37,278 nucleotides of DNA from Brevundimonas sp. UBA7664 (GTDB lineage: Bacteria; Pseudomonadota; Alphaproteobacteria; Caulobacterales; Caulobacteraceae): NCBI RefSeq assembly GCF_002483305.1, contig NZ_DLHQ01000065.1, positions 1-37,278 on the forward strand, in the 5' to 3' direction. The translations under genes and the position numbers were made by a program. Shown piece after piece: positions 16,692-24,929 of this stretch; within the stretch, counting starts at the first letter, position 1; each line of letters begins with the position of its first letter. The notes under the pieces were generated by a model. It saw only the letters and a program-made list of their open reading frames with translations. It ran no database searches and was not told the origin of the DNA.

Positions 16692-17449
16692 TTCTCGCCC
16701 TCCCGTTCCGTGGCATGCGGGTATTGGATCAGCACGCCACGGTGCTTTCCCTTGAATACGAATACGGCGCCGCCGGCCGCCGCGGACGCCCCGGCCTCGA
16801 ACGCGGGCTGCATGCCCGAGAAGGACGGCGCGCCGCCACAGGCGATTACAGGCACGGACACTGACGAGGCCACAAGGGCGATCAGGTCGGTGTCATATCC
16901 CGTCATCTCGCCATCGCGATCCATGGCGTTGATCATGATCTCACCCACGCCGAAATCCTCGATCCGGCGCGCCCAGTCGACCACGCCGACGGATACGGCG
17001 CGTCGCCCCCCCGAGACGAACACGCCGGGACCGCGCATCAGGCGTGGCCGCACATCCATCGAACCGACCACCGTCGAGGCGCCGAGTTCGGAACACATGG
17101 AGCGGACGAAGTCGGGGTGGGTGTCGAAGGCCGTATTGATCACAACCCGTTCGAAGCCGGATTCAATGATCCGCGCCGCGTCCTCGATCCGGGTCAGGCC
17201 GCCGCCGTAGGCGAGGGGAAACAGCGCCTCCTCGGCGATGCTGCGCAACCGTTCGAACTGCGGCGGCTGACGATCACGCGTGGCGCGAATGTCGAGAAGG
17301 ACGATTTCATCGACCTCCATCTCGTTGAAGATGCGCACCGTGTTGATGGGATCGCCGAGATAGGTCGGGTTGGCGAATTTGCGCGTTTTGACGAGACCCT
17401 CCCCGTCCAGCAGCAGGACGGGAATGATCCGTTGGCGATCCTCAAACAT
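16688..17449 (-). CDS. hisF2: HisF-like ammonia-channelling subunit of the sugar amidotransferase
   Basis: 253-residue beta/alpha barrel homologous to imidazole glycerol phosphate synthase cyclase HisF, but by context part of the WbpG complex rather than histidine synthesis. Seen: RIIPVLLLDGEGLVKTRKF, NPTYLGDPINTVRIFNE, VDEIVLLDI, AYGGGLTRIED, GSMDVRP, MINAMDRDGEMTGYD and PVIACGGAPS. By eye, the catalytic Asp11 of true HisF (RIIxCLDVKDG) aligns with L13, while the Asp130-type residue (SMD) is kept; loss of the first argues against a real cyclase. ATG 17449 overlaps the hisH2 stop by 8 bp, and its stop overlaps wbpG, so HisH2, HisF2 and WbpG are probably made together. Confidence 0.9.
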   Translation of the reverse strand: MFEDRQRIIPVLLLDGEGLVKTRKFANPTYLGDPINTVRIFNEMEVDEIVLLDIRATRDRQPPQFERLRSIAEEALFPLAYGGGLTRIEDAARIIESGFERVVINTAFDTHPDFVRSMCSELGASTVVGSMDVRPRLMRGPGVFVSGGRRAVSVGVVDWARRIEDFGVGEIMINAMDRDGEMTGYDTDLIALVASSVSVPVIACGGAPSFSGMQPAFEAGASAAAGGAVFVFKGKHRGVLIQYPHATEREGEN

Positions 17450-18080
17450 GCACGAAATTCCTCAGAAAGGTCATGCCGAAGCGATGGCTCTTCTCGGGAT
17501 GGAACTGGGCGCTGTAAAGGTTGTCCCGCTGCAGGCCGGCCGCGAATTCCGCCCCGTAGGACGCGGTCAGGGCGACGTCCCTGGGGTCATCGGCGACCAG
17601 ATAATAGGAATGGACGTAGTAGAACCGGCACTCATCCTCGAGTCCGCGCGCCAGCGTATCGGGGCGTTCGGCGCGCGTGGTTCGCCAGCCGATATTGGGG
17701 ATGGGCCGCCGCGCCGCCGGGGGCTCGAATTTGAAGCGCCGGGCCTCGGCGTTGAACCAGCCGAAACCGGGCTGGCCGCCGCCCTCCTCGCTGCCGCGCG
17801 TCATCAGCTGCGCGCCCAGGCAGATTCCCAGCACGGGGATGCGCCGCTCGAGCGCCTGGATGTCGAGCACCTCACGCAGCCCGCGGTCCGCGATCGCCTT
17901 CATGCCACGGTCGAAGGCGCCGACCCCGGGCAGGATCAGATGGGTCGCGGTTTCGATCTCGGCCGGATCCTGCGTGACCTCGCTCTCGGCGCCCAGTCGC
18001 AGCAACATGTTCCGGATCGAGCCCAGATTGCCTTGGCCGTAGTCAACGATGCGGATGCGAGCATCTTGTCGTAAGTTCAT
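17442..18080 (-). CDS. hisH2: HisH-like glutamine amidotransferase subunit
   Basis: Class I glutaminase that releases ammonia from glutamine for the HisF2/WbpG partners. 212 residues, normal for HisH. The N-terminus has RIRIVDYGQGNLGSIRNML; the oxyanion and nucleophile elbow are LPGVGAFDRGM and LGICLGAQLM with Cys87; QFHPEKSH supplies His194 and Glu196, completing the Cys-His-Glu triad. ATG 18080 has AGGG about 7 bases upstream. It is a duplicate-type HisH: no other his genes are nearby, and the tight overlap with HisF2 and WbpG marks it as part of the polysaccharide pathway. Confidence 0.92.
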   Translation of the reverse strand: MNLRQDARIRIVDYGQGNLGSIRNMLLRLGAESEVTQDPAEIETATHLILPGVGAFDRGMKAIADRGLREVLDIQALERRIPVLGICLGAQLMTRGSEEGGGQPGFGWFNAEARRFKFEPPAARRPIPNIGWRTTRAERPDTLARGLEDECRFYYVHSYYLVADDPRDVALTASYGAEFAAGLQRDNLYSAQFHPEKSHRFGMTFLRNFVHV

Positions 18081-18098
18081 TTCTCGCCCTTCACTCGT

Positions 18099-18662
18099 TC
18101 AAAACCTGCGGATGACCCGCGCAGGCGCTCCGGCCACGATGCAATTGCCTTCCGGGAATGGTCGCGTGACCACGCTCCCGGCGCCGACCACCGTTCGCGG
18201 CCCGAGAATGACCCCCGGAAGAACTACACTGTTCATGCCGATCCAGCAGTGCTCGCCGATAACCACATCCTCCGCCGGCAGGTGTGTGTCGGGATGGCGG
18301 GGGTCGTGATTGGCCGTGATGATTCCGACATTGGGGGCCAGATAGCAGCCATGCCCCAGCGTCACATGTCCGGAAAAGTTCTGGAGATACAGGCCCGGCG
18401 ACTGGAAATTATCAAGATTGTCGGGATGAAAGGTCAGATTGTCCGGGTTCGATATCCTCGCGCCCAGAGCGACTGGAAACGGATAGGCCCGATCCAACTT
18501 CAGGATGTTCCTCACCCAGATCGCTCGAAAGCCCCAAGCGTACCCGGCCAATGATCCATCAAAGTGCCGACCTGTGAGATATCTCGAGTCGAAGAACAGC
18601 TTGAGAATAAAATGACTCGGCCGTTTGAGCGCCGATGCAATCGATTTAAGGATTACACGCAT
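18099..18662 (-). CDS. Left-handed beta-helix acetyltransferase (O-acetyltransferase candidate)
   Basis: 187-residue acyltransferase of the serine-acetyltransferase/colanic-acid transferase group, probably adding an acetyl group to a sugar of the repeat unit. Hexapeptide repeats run from about residue 95 (GHVTLGHGCYLAP, VVIGEHCWIGMNSVVLPGV, GPRTVVGAGSVVT) and the end is IVAGAPARVIRRF. The segment TANHDPRHPDTH contains the histidine expected to activate the acceptor hydroxyl. A basic, partly hydrophobic N-terminal stretch may bind membrane. ATG 18662 is 1 base after the flippase stop; hisH2 starts 18 bp further on. The acceptor cannot be told from sequence. Lower GC than the neighbouring Wbp-like genes. 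Confidence 0.82.
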   Translation of the reverse strand: MRVILKSIASALKRPSHFILKLFFDSRYLTGRHFDGSLAGYAWGFRAIWVRNILKLDRAYPFPVALGARISNPDNLTFHPDNLDNFQSPGLYLQNFSGHVTLGHGCYLAPNVGIITANHDPRHPDTHLPAEDVVIGEHCWIGMNSVVLPGVILGPRTVVGAGSVVTRPFPEGNCIVAGAPARVIRRF

Positions 18663-18663
18663 A

Positions 18664-20043
18664 TCAGATCGCTTGCGCTATAATGTAGGAAACGGAACCG
18701 GCAGCAACCCACAAGAAAACGGGCCCCGCCACAAGCCGCATCAGCGCTTGTCGCGAAATTCCAGCCACCGAGAGAAACACCACGGAAATTAATGCATAGA
18801 AAACTGCGCTTGTGAGGGCGTATGTGAACGACGCATATTCGGGACGCCACCCCAAAATAATAACCAGCGGAACAACGCGCAACAACAACCCGCCGATGGT
18901 GAGATACAGCATCAGATGTTGCTTCATCCTCACATGCATCACCATCGATATCGGCGAAGCGATGAGACGAAACGCGTACCAGGGCACCATCCAGACCAGC
19001 AGCACGCCTGCCCGTTCCCAATCCGGTCCAAACACGGCCCGAAAAACATCGGGAGCGAAGGGTCCTAGCGCGGCCATGGGCAGGACGAGCCAGATTGACA
19101 GGCGCCGGAACACGCTCGCGGTTTCCTCGGCCAGACGCCCTTCCCGGTAATATTGCGCAGCATGAGCGTAATAGACTTGGGACACCGCGCCTCCGATCAC
19201 CGTCATCGGCGTACCGACGACCCGCATCGCCAGAAACAGGAAGCCCGCCTCCGGTCCGAGCAGGTAGATGCCGATGAGCAGCACGGGAAGCTGGATGCCG
19301 GCGTTGTTGGCCAGCTCTTCCGCCACCGAGAATTTCGGAAAGCGCTGGTACCTGTTCAGCGTCGCCCCCAGGGCGATCCACGACGGCCAACCACTCTGCA
19401 TCATTCCCGAGCGCAGGGTGCGCCGTGCGAGAGCCAGAACGCCGGCGCCGGACATCAGTGCATGTCCAATCATCAACCCGACGGGCCCGGCCCCGGCCAG
19501 ACCCAACCCCACCTGAGCCCCCAAGCCCGCGACGGCTTGAGTGAGCTTGGTGCGTGCGATCACGCCGAATTCCTTCTGCCGCACCGCCAGATACTGAAAC
19601 GCCGAATAGAGGCCGGCGAAAGCCACGCCGATGGGAACCAGCCAGAGGAAGGGCGCAAAGTCAGGTCGCCCCATGGCCGTCGCCAGGACGGGGCCCCATA
19701 AAATAATCGTCACGGCGAGCAGAACGGTTACCAGCGCCGCGCTCAACAGCGCCAACAAAAGAAGGTTCAACACCTCGCTTTCGTCTTCGGGCAGAGGAAT
19801 AGCGGCATCCAACCTCATGCAGGTAACTGCCCCGACCAAGGTCAAAATGGCCACATATACGGCCAGAACGCTGAAGTCCTCGGCACTGAATATCCGGGTC
19901 AGTACGGGAAGAGCCAGCAAGCCCAATAGCTGAGCCGATGCGGTTCCACCCACCAGCAGACCCACCGCCTTGAGATGAGTATCGCTGCCAAGTCGAGCGA
20001 TCACCGAGGCAATAAACGGTCGTGCGTGACGCGGCCCAATCAT
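18664..20043 (-). CDS. wzx: Wzx-type polysaccharide flippase
   Basis: 459-residue polytopic membrane protein of the MOP/PST superfamily, about 12-14 helices, which flips undecaprenyl-PP-linked repeat units to the periplasm. The N-terminal part (KAVGLLVGGTASAQLLGLLALPVLTRIF) has the first-helix pattern of Wzx/PST proteins and the next segment FSVLAVYVAILTLV continues it. It is the only flippase seen and sits between the Wbp-type sugar genes, so the locus is probably Wzx/Wzy-dependent; no ABC transporter genes were found. ATG 20043 is chosen; an in-frame ATG two codons or so earlier is not needed. Exact helix count not determined. Confidence 0.88.
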   Translation of the reverse strand: MIGPRHARPFIASVIARLGSDTHLKAVGLLVGGTASAQLLGLLALPVLTRIFSAEDFSVLAVYVAILTLVGAVTCMRLDAAIPLPEDESEVLNLLLLALLSAALVTVLLAVTIILWGPVLATAMGRPDFAPFLWLVPIGVAFAGLYSAFQYLAVRQKEFGVIARTKLTQAVAGLGAQVGLGLAGAGPVGLMIGHALMSGAGVLALARRTLRSGMMQSGWPSWIALGATLNRYQRFPKFSVAEELANNAGIQLPVLLIGIYLLGPEAGFLFLAMRVVGTPMTVIGGAVSQVYYAHAAQYYREGRLAEETASVFRRLSIWLVLPMAALGPFAPDVFRAVFGPDWERAGVLLVWMVPWYAFRLIASPISMVMHVRMKQHLMLYLTIGGLLLRVVPLVIILGWRPEYASFTYALTSAVFYALISVVFLSVAGISRQALMRLVAGPVFLWVAAGSVSYIIAQAI

Positions 20044-20089
20044 GCATCAGCTTCCGGAGACATGCTCTCCTGCTGAGCGTTTGGATCCG

Positions 20090-20674
20090 TCACTGCGGAT
20101 TCTCCCAAACGAGCCGCGAGCCGCTCAGGAGGTAGCGTTCCCCTGACCGGGGGCAGGTAGCCGAGCCCTCGCCCCGAACGGGCAGGTCCAGCTTTTCTCC
20201 AAAGGCGCTCATCCAGCCAATCTGGCGAGCCGGAACTCCAACCATCAGGGCGAAAGGTTGGACGTCCCGGCTGACCACCGCCCCCGCCCCGACGAAGGCG
20301 TACTCGCCCACGGTGACTCCACACACGATGGTGCAGTTGGCGCCGAGGGTCGCGCCCTTGCGCACCAGGGTTTCACGGTATTCGTCCTTGCGCTCGATCA
20401 GGCCGCGAGGATTGTAGACATTGGTGAACACCATGCTGGGGCCACAGAACACCCCGTCCTCCAGCGTCACGCCGTCATACACAGAGACATTGTTCTGGAT
20501 CTTGCAGCGATCGCCGATCGTGACCCGGTTGCCGACGAACACGTTCTGGCCCAGCGACACATTGCGGCCGATGCGGGCGCCGCCGCACACATGCACGAAA
20601 TGCCAGACACGGCTCCCCTCTCCGATCCGGGCGCCGTCGTCGACGATGGCGCTGGGGTGAACCGAAACGGACAC
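20090..20674 (-). CDS. wbpD: WbpD/WlbB-type UDP-3-amino-uronate N-acetyltransferase
   Basis: Acetylates the 3-amino group of UDP-GlcNAc3NA to give UDP-GlcNAc3NAcA, using acetyl-CoA. 194 residues of left-handed beta helix: HPSAIVDDGARIGEGSRVW, then the family hallmark HVCGGARIGRNVSLGQNVFVG, KIQNNVSVYDGVTLEDGVFC, and VFTNVYNPRGLIERK, which is the acceptor/active-site loop; FALMVGVPARQIGWMSAFG ends the coil. An extra C-terminal strand (CPRSGERYLL) is normal for WbpD/WlbB. GTG 20674 overlaps the WbpB stop by one base (TAGTG). The gap to the flippase gene is 46 bp. Confidence 0.92.
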   Translation of the reverse strand: MSVSVHPSAIVDDGARIGEGSRVWHFVHVCGGARIGRNVSLGQNVFVGNRVTIGDRCKIQNNVSVYDGVTLEDGVFCGPSMVFTNVYNPRGLIERKDEYRETLVRKGATLGANCTIVCGVTVGEYAFVGAGAVVSRDVQPFALMVGVPARQIGWMSAFGEKLDLPVRGEGSATCPRSGERYLLSGSRLVWENPQ

Positions 20675-21621
20675 TAGCGCGCGCCCCGCACGAAGGCGTG
20701 CATTTCGCCCGTGGAGACAACCGGCGCGGAACGAATGGTCGAGACCGTCTCGATCGCCGCGCGATTGTCGTCCAGCCCGAAGCCGCGACCGGCCAGGATG
20801 GCGTCGTAGGACCGGGTGTGCAGGTCGGTGAAGCCGTCGGAGAATTCGATCTCCTCGCCGTCGGCCGTGATCGAGCGATAGGTGCGCTTGCCCTTCGCCC
20901 GCTCGGCCTCGGGCACGTCGTTGACATCGATCGACAGGAACCAGCGCACGCGAGCGCGCTCATACTCGAGATACCCGGCCGCCTTCGTCGGTTCGTTCAG
21001 ATGGACGACGTTCTGCTGCAGCGCGCCGTAGAGAAAATGCAGCATGTCATAGAAGTGGACGCCGATATTGGTGGCGATCCCGCCGGACTTGCGCTCGTCG
21101 CCCTTCCAGCTCTGCAGATACCAGTGCCCCCGCGAGGTGATGTAGGTCAGGTCGACCTCGGCCTTGCGGTCGTTGGGCCCCGCGAGGGTCCGCTCGCGCA
21201 ACGCCTGAACCGCGGGGTGAAGCCGCAGTTGCAGGATGGTGCTGATGCGACGGCCCGTATCCCGCTCCACCTCGGCCAGGCCGTCCAGATTCCACGGATT
21301 GAGGACCAGGGGCTTCTCGCAGATCGCGTCCGCCCCGGCCCGCAGCGCGAACCGCATATGGGAGTCGTGCAGATAGTTGGGCGAGCAGATCGAAACGAAA
21401 TGGATCCGGTCGTCATCGCCCCGTCGGCGCAGCAGGTCGATATGCCGGTCAAAGCGCTCGAACTCGGTGAAGAAGTCCGCCTCCGGAAAATGGGAGTCGA
21501 GAACGCCGACCGAGTCATTGGGATCGAGAGCCGCGACCAGCTTGCCGCCGACTTCCTTGATCGCTGTCATGTGCCGGGGCGCGATATAGCCGCCAGCCCC
21601 GATGAGAGCAAAGTTCTGCAT
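20674..21621 (-). CDS. wbpB: WbpB-like UDP-GlcNAcA 3-dehydrogenase (Gfo/Idh/MocA)
   Basis: NAD-dependent oxidation of UDP-N-acetyl-glucosaminuronate at C3, giving the keto sugar that WbpE-type enzymes aminate. About 315 residues. The N-terminus FALIGAGGYIAPRHMTAIKE is near the WbpB sequence as I recall it, and SICSPNYLHDSHMRFAL, EKPLVLNPWNLD (catalytic Lys in EKP), LTYITSRGHWYLQSWKGDERK, NIGVHFYDMLHFLYG and AGYLEYERARVRWFLS follow. ATG 21621 gives the family's usual N-terminus (MxNFALIG); GTG 21633 four codons upstream is an alternative and neither has a strong ribosome binding site. Lies between the TviB-like and WbpD-like genes. Confidence 0.92.
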   Translation of the reverse strand: MQNFALIGAGGYIAPRHMTAIKEVGGKLVAALDPNDSVGVLDSHFPEADFFTEFERFDRHIDLLRRRGDDDRIHFVSICSPNYLHDSHMRFALRAGADAICEKPLVLNPWNLDGLAEVERDTGRRISTILQLRLHPAVQALRERTLAGPNDRKAEVDLTYITSRGHWYLQSWKGDERKSGGIATNIGVHFYDMLHFLYGALQQNVVHLNEPTKAAGYLEYERARVRWFLSIDVNDVPEAERAKGKRTYRSITADGEEIEFSDGFTDLHTRSYDAILAGRGFGLDDNRAAIETVSTIRSAPVVSTGEMHAFVRGAR

Positions 21622-21644
21622 CTGCGGCTTCACTGGTTTTTTCT

Positions 21645-22946
21645 CTATAGTCTGATGTCGGACTGGCTGGCGTCGAAGATGTGCTTGAGATCATAGATCA
21701 CGGCGCGCTCCTTGCCGAGCGCGGCGACCGCCGCCGGTCCCATGTCCCTGAACTGGCTGTGCGCGACCGCGACGATCACCGCGTCATAGGCGCCCGGTTC
21801 GGCCGCCCCGGCGAGTTCGATCCCGTACTCGCGGCGCGCCTCGGCGGCGTCGACCCACGGATCATGGACCTCGGCCGCGACCCCGTAGCCGCGCAGGGTC
21901 TCGATGATGTCGACCACCCGGGTGTTGCGCAGGTCGGGGCAGTTCTCCTTGAACGCCAGGCCGAGGATCAGCACCCGCGCCTTGCTGACGTCGATCCCCT
22001 TGGCGATCATGGCCCGCACCAGCTCGGAGACGATGTACTGCCCCATGCCGTCGTTGATGCGTCGGCCCGCCAGGATCACCTCCGGGTGGTAGCCCACGGA
22101 CTGCGCCTTGTGGGTCAGATAGTAGGGGTCGACCCCGATGCAGTGCCCCCCGACAAGACCGGGCCGGAACGGCAGGAAATTCCATTTGGTGCCCGCCGCC
22201 TTCAGGACCGCCTCGGTGTCGACGCCGAGCTTGTTGAAGATGATGGCCAGTTCATTGACCAGGGCGATGTTCAGGTCGCGCTGGGTGTTCTCGATGACCT
22301 TCGCGGCCTCGGCGACCTTGATAGAGGCCGCCTTGTGCGTGCCGGCCGTCACCACCGCGCGATAGAGCCCGTCGACGAAGTCGGCGGCCTCGGGCGTCGA
22401 GCCGGAGGTCACCTTCATGATGGTGGCCAGGCGATGCTCGCGGTCGCCGGGGTTGGCCCGTTCCGGGCTGTAGCCGGCGTAAAAGTCGGAGTTGAATGTC
22501 AGGCCTGACACCCGCTCCAGCACGGGCACGCAATCCTCCTCGGTCGCGCCCGGATAGACGGTGGACTCATAGATCACGACATCGCCCCGCTTGAGCGCGC
22601 GGCCCACGGTCTCGCTGGCCTTGATCAATGCGCCCAGGTCGGGCCGCTTCGCGGCGTCGATCGGCGTGGGCACGGTGATGATGAAGACGTTGCAGTCCGC
22701 CAGATCCGCCGGATCACTGGACAGGCTCAGCCCGCTCGCCGCGGCCAGCTCTTCAGGATCGACTTCCAGGGTGTGGTCCTGGCCGCGGCGCAGTTCCTCG
22801 ATCCGCGTGGTGTTGATGTCGAACCCCACGGTCGGCCAGCGTCCACCGAAGGCCACGGCCAGCGGCAGACCGACATATCCCAATCCCAGGACGGCGATCC
22901 TGGCTTCATCAAGCCTCAACAACTGGCATTCTCCGTCAAAACTCAT
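21645..22946 (-). CDS. UDP-N-acetylhexosamine 6-dehydrogenase, TviB/WbpA/WbpO type
   Basis: Oxidises UDP-GlcNAc (or UDP-GalNAc) at C6 twice with NAD to the uronate, first step of the Wbp-like branch. 433 residues. N-terminal NAD fold RIAVLGLGYVGLPLAVAFG, GFDINTTRIEELRRG, FIITVPTPID and YESTVYPGATEEDC; central helix AEAAKVIENTQRDLNIALVN; catalytic cysteine C269 in PGLVGGHCIGVDPYYL; C-terminal VLILGLAFKENCPDLRNTR and DPWVDAAEARREYGI. The sequence runs close to Salmonella TviB throughout as I recall it, so it is a HexNAc enzyme rather than UDP-glucose dehydrogenase. Starts 15 bp after the PglF-like stop. Confidence 0.93.
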   Translation of the reverse strand: MSFDGECQLLRLDEARIAVLGLGYVGLPLAVAFGGRWPTVGFDINTTRIEELRRGQDHTLEVDPEELAAASGLSLSSDPADLADCNVFIITVPTPIDAAKRPDLGALIKASETVGRALKRGDVVIYESTVYPGATEEDCVPVLERVSGLTFNSDFYAGYSPERANPGDREHRLATIMKVTSGSTPEAADFVDGLYRAVVTAGTHKAASIKVAEAAKVIENTQRDLNIALVNELAIIFNKLGVDTEAVLKAAGTKWNFLPFRPGLVGGHCIGVDPYYLTHKAQSVGYHPEVILAGRRINDGMGQYIVSELVRAMIAKGIDVSKARVLILGLAFKENCPDLRNTRVVDIIETLRGYGVAAEVHDPWVDAAEARREYGIELAGAAEPGAYDAVIVAVAHSQFRDMGPAAVAALGKERAVIYDLKHIFDASQSDIRL

Positions 22947-22961
22947 GGTGGTCGGGCCCGG

Positions 22962-24929
22962 TCAGGAGCGGACCTCGTTCGAGGGGCCGGACCGCGGGGC
23001 GACTTCCGGCCCGCGCGGTGCATCCGGAGCACCCGCCTGTCCCCGAATCCCGTGGATCGTCTCGGCCACCCGCAAGGTCAATTCCGGTCCTCGCCCGCTC
23101 TGGGCAAGGGCGATCAGATCTTGCAGGCGGTCCGTATCCAGCCCGCAAATCCGGCCGCCGGCCGTTACTTCCAGAATGCCGTCTATACAGGGCCGGGCGT
23201 CCTCGCCAGCGTCAGCCAGCTCCTCGGCGATCTTCTCGCCCGCTTTCAGCCCGGTGAATTCGATCTTGATGTCGACATCGGGCGTTCTGCCCGACAGTTC
23301 GATCATCTGGCGGGCCAGGTCGGCGATCTTCACCGGCTCGCCCATCTCGAGCAGGAATTTCGACGGGCCGTCATCCGCCCGGCCGGCCTTGAACGCCGTG
23401 CTGTGCAGCACCAGCTGCACCGCCTCCGGTATGGTCATGAAGTAGCGGTTCACGTCCGGATGGGTGACCGTCACCGGCCCTCCCCGGGCTATCTGGTCCC
23501 GGAAGATCGGCACCACGGACCCGGCCGAGCCCAGCACATTGCCGAAGCGCACGGTGGACAGTCGGGTCTCGCTGTCCGGGGCCATTTCGAGCAGGGTTTC
23601 CGCGATACGCTTGGTCGCCCCCATGACATTGGCGGGATCGACGGCCTTGTCGGTCGAGATCAGCACGAACTGCTCGGCCTTGGCCGAGGTCGCGGCGCGA
23701 ACAACATTCCAGGTGCCGTAGACGTTGGTCAGAACCCCTTCCGCCGGGTTGTTCTCGACCAGGCTGACGTGTTTCAGCGCGGCGGCGTGAAAGACCAGAT
23801 CCGGGCGCTCCTGTTCAAAGACTTCGCGGACGCGGGCCTCGTCGCGCACATTGGCCAGCACGGCGCGACGCGTCATCGCGGTCTTGACCCCGCCGAGCTC
23901 ACGATCGATTTCGAACAGCAGGAATTCCGAGTGGTCCAGCATCGTCAGGTGAGCACATCCCAGGCTCGCCATCTGACGGGCGATCTCCGAACCGATGCTG
24001 CCGCCCGCTCCGGTCACCAACACCCGCTTTCCGGCCACCAGCGCCCGGATCGGCGCGGGATCGAGAGAAACCGGCGTGCGCGGCAGGAATTCCTCCAGCG
24101 CTATCTCGCGAAGACGGCTGCCGACGTCTCCGTCATCCATGTCTGCAATCGGCTGGGGGCGCAGAAGGGCGACGCCGGCCCGCCGCAACCGCCCGATCCG
24201 TTCGGCTGAAATGCCGAACTCGCCGACCGGATCGTCAACAAAGAGGATGGCGGGTTTAACCCGGGCGTCGCGGAACCGCGCGTCGATCAGACTCTCGAGA
24301 CGATCCGGAGAGCCGACGCAGGGCGTCCCGTGCAGCTGGAGCCCCTGTTCCTGGCGATGGGGGGTAACGACCGCAACGGGCCAATAGGGCGCGGCGGGAT
24401 CTCCCAAAAAGTGCCGGACATGGCGCTCGGCCTCGGCCATGCTTCCGACGATCAGCAGGGGCGTGCCAGTCCCGGAACGGGGTCTCCACCAGGACGGCAG
24501 CATACTCACCGCGAGCGAGCGGTCGTGGGCGAGGCGCCACGCCAACCGCACCCCGACGAGCAGGAGGAAGCTGAGCAGCCAGGCGAGCGGGAGCACCGAA
24601 CGCGGCAGTTGCACGCCCCGGTCGAGGAAGAAGATCGTCAGAACGAAGAGAATGGCGGTCAAGGTCATATTGCGCAGCAGCGCCATCGCCTCGCGGGCCG
24701 AGATGAACCGCCACGCGCCCCGTTCCGTCTGTGAAACGATCTCCACCAGCCCGGCTATTCCGGCGTAGAGCGCACCCCACCGCAGCACCCGCAGCGCATC
24801 CGGGCTTTCAAACCACCAGACGACAGGCAACGCCCGCCGCAGCTCATAGGCCAGCAGGAAGGCGCAGAACACCAGTACAAGGTGGGTGACGAATTTGGCA
24901 GCCCGGTTCACGATCGCTCTACTGGCCAT
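22962..24929 (-). CDS. PglF/WbpM/CapD-type UDP-HexNAc 4,6-dehydratase
   Basis: Membrane-anchored SDR enzyme that makes the 4-keto-6-deoxy sugar from UDP-GlcNAc. 655 residues, the usual full-length form: N-terminal four-to-five helix membrane domain (to about residue 145), a CoA-binding-like Rossmann domain (about 160-290), then the SDR domain. The latter has VTGAGGSIGSEIARQ (about 304-318), AALKHVSLVENNPAEGV, and STDKAVDPANVMGATKR with the T426-D427-K428 triad and Met436 in place of the usual SDR tyrosine, as in PglF/FlaA1. First gene of the minus-strand run, while its predicted pathway partners PglE/D/C-like are the last three. Could instead feed FucNAc/QuiNAc synthesis. Confidence 0.92.
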   Translation of the reverse strand: MASRAIVNRAAKFVTHLVLVFCAFLLAYELRRALPVVWWFESPDALRVLRWGALYAGIAGLVEIVSQTERGAWRFISAREAMALLRNMTLTAILFVLTIFFLDRGVQLPRSVLPLAWLLSFLLLVGVRLAWRLAHDRSLAVSMLPSWWRPRSGTGTPLLIVGSMAEAERHVRHFLGDPAAPYWPVAVVTPHRQEQGLQLHGTPCVGSPDRLESLIDARFRDARVKPAILFVDDPVGEFGISAERIGRLRRAGVALLRPQPIADMDDGDVGSRLREIALEEFLPRTPVSLDPAPIRALVAGKRVLVTGAGGSIGSEIARQMASLGCAHLTMLDHSEFLLFEIDRELGGVKTAMTRRAVLANVRDEARVREVFEQERPDLVFHAAALKHVSLVENNPAEGVLTNVYGTWNVVRAATSAKAEQFVLISTDKAVDPANVMGATKRIAETLLEMAPDSETRLSTVRFGNVLGSAGSVVPIFRDQIARGGPVTVTHPDVNRYFMTIPEAVQLVLHSTAFKAGRADDGPSKFLLEMGEPVKIADLARQMIELSGRTPDVDIKIEFTGLKAGEKIAEELADAGEDARPCIDGILEVTAGGRICGLDTDRLQDLIALAQSGRGPELTLRVAETIHGIRGQAGAPDAPRGPEVAPRSGPSNEVRS

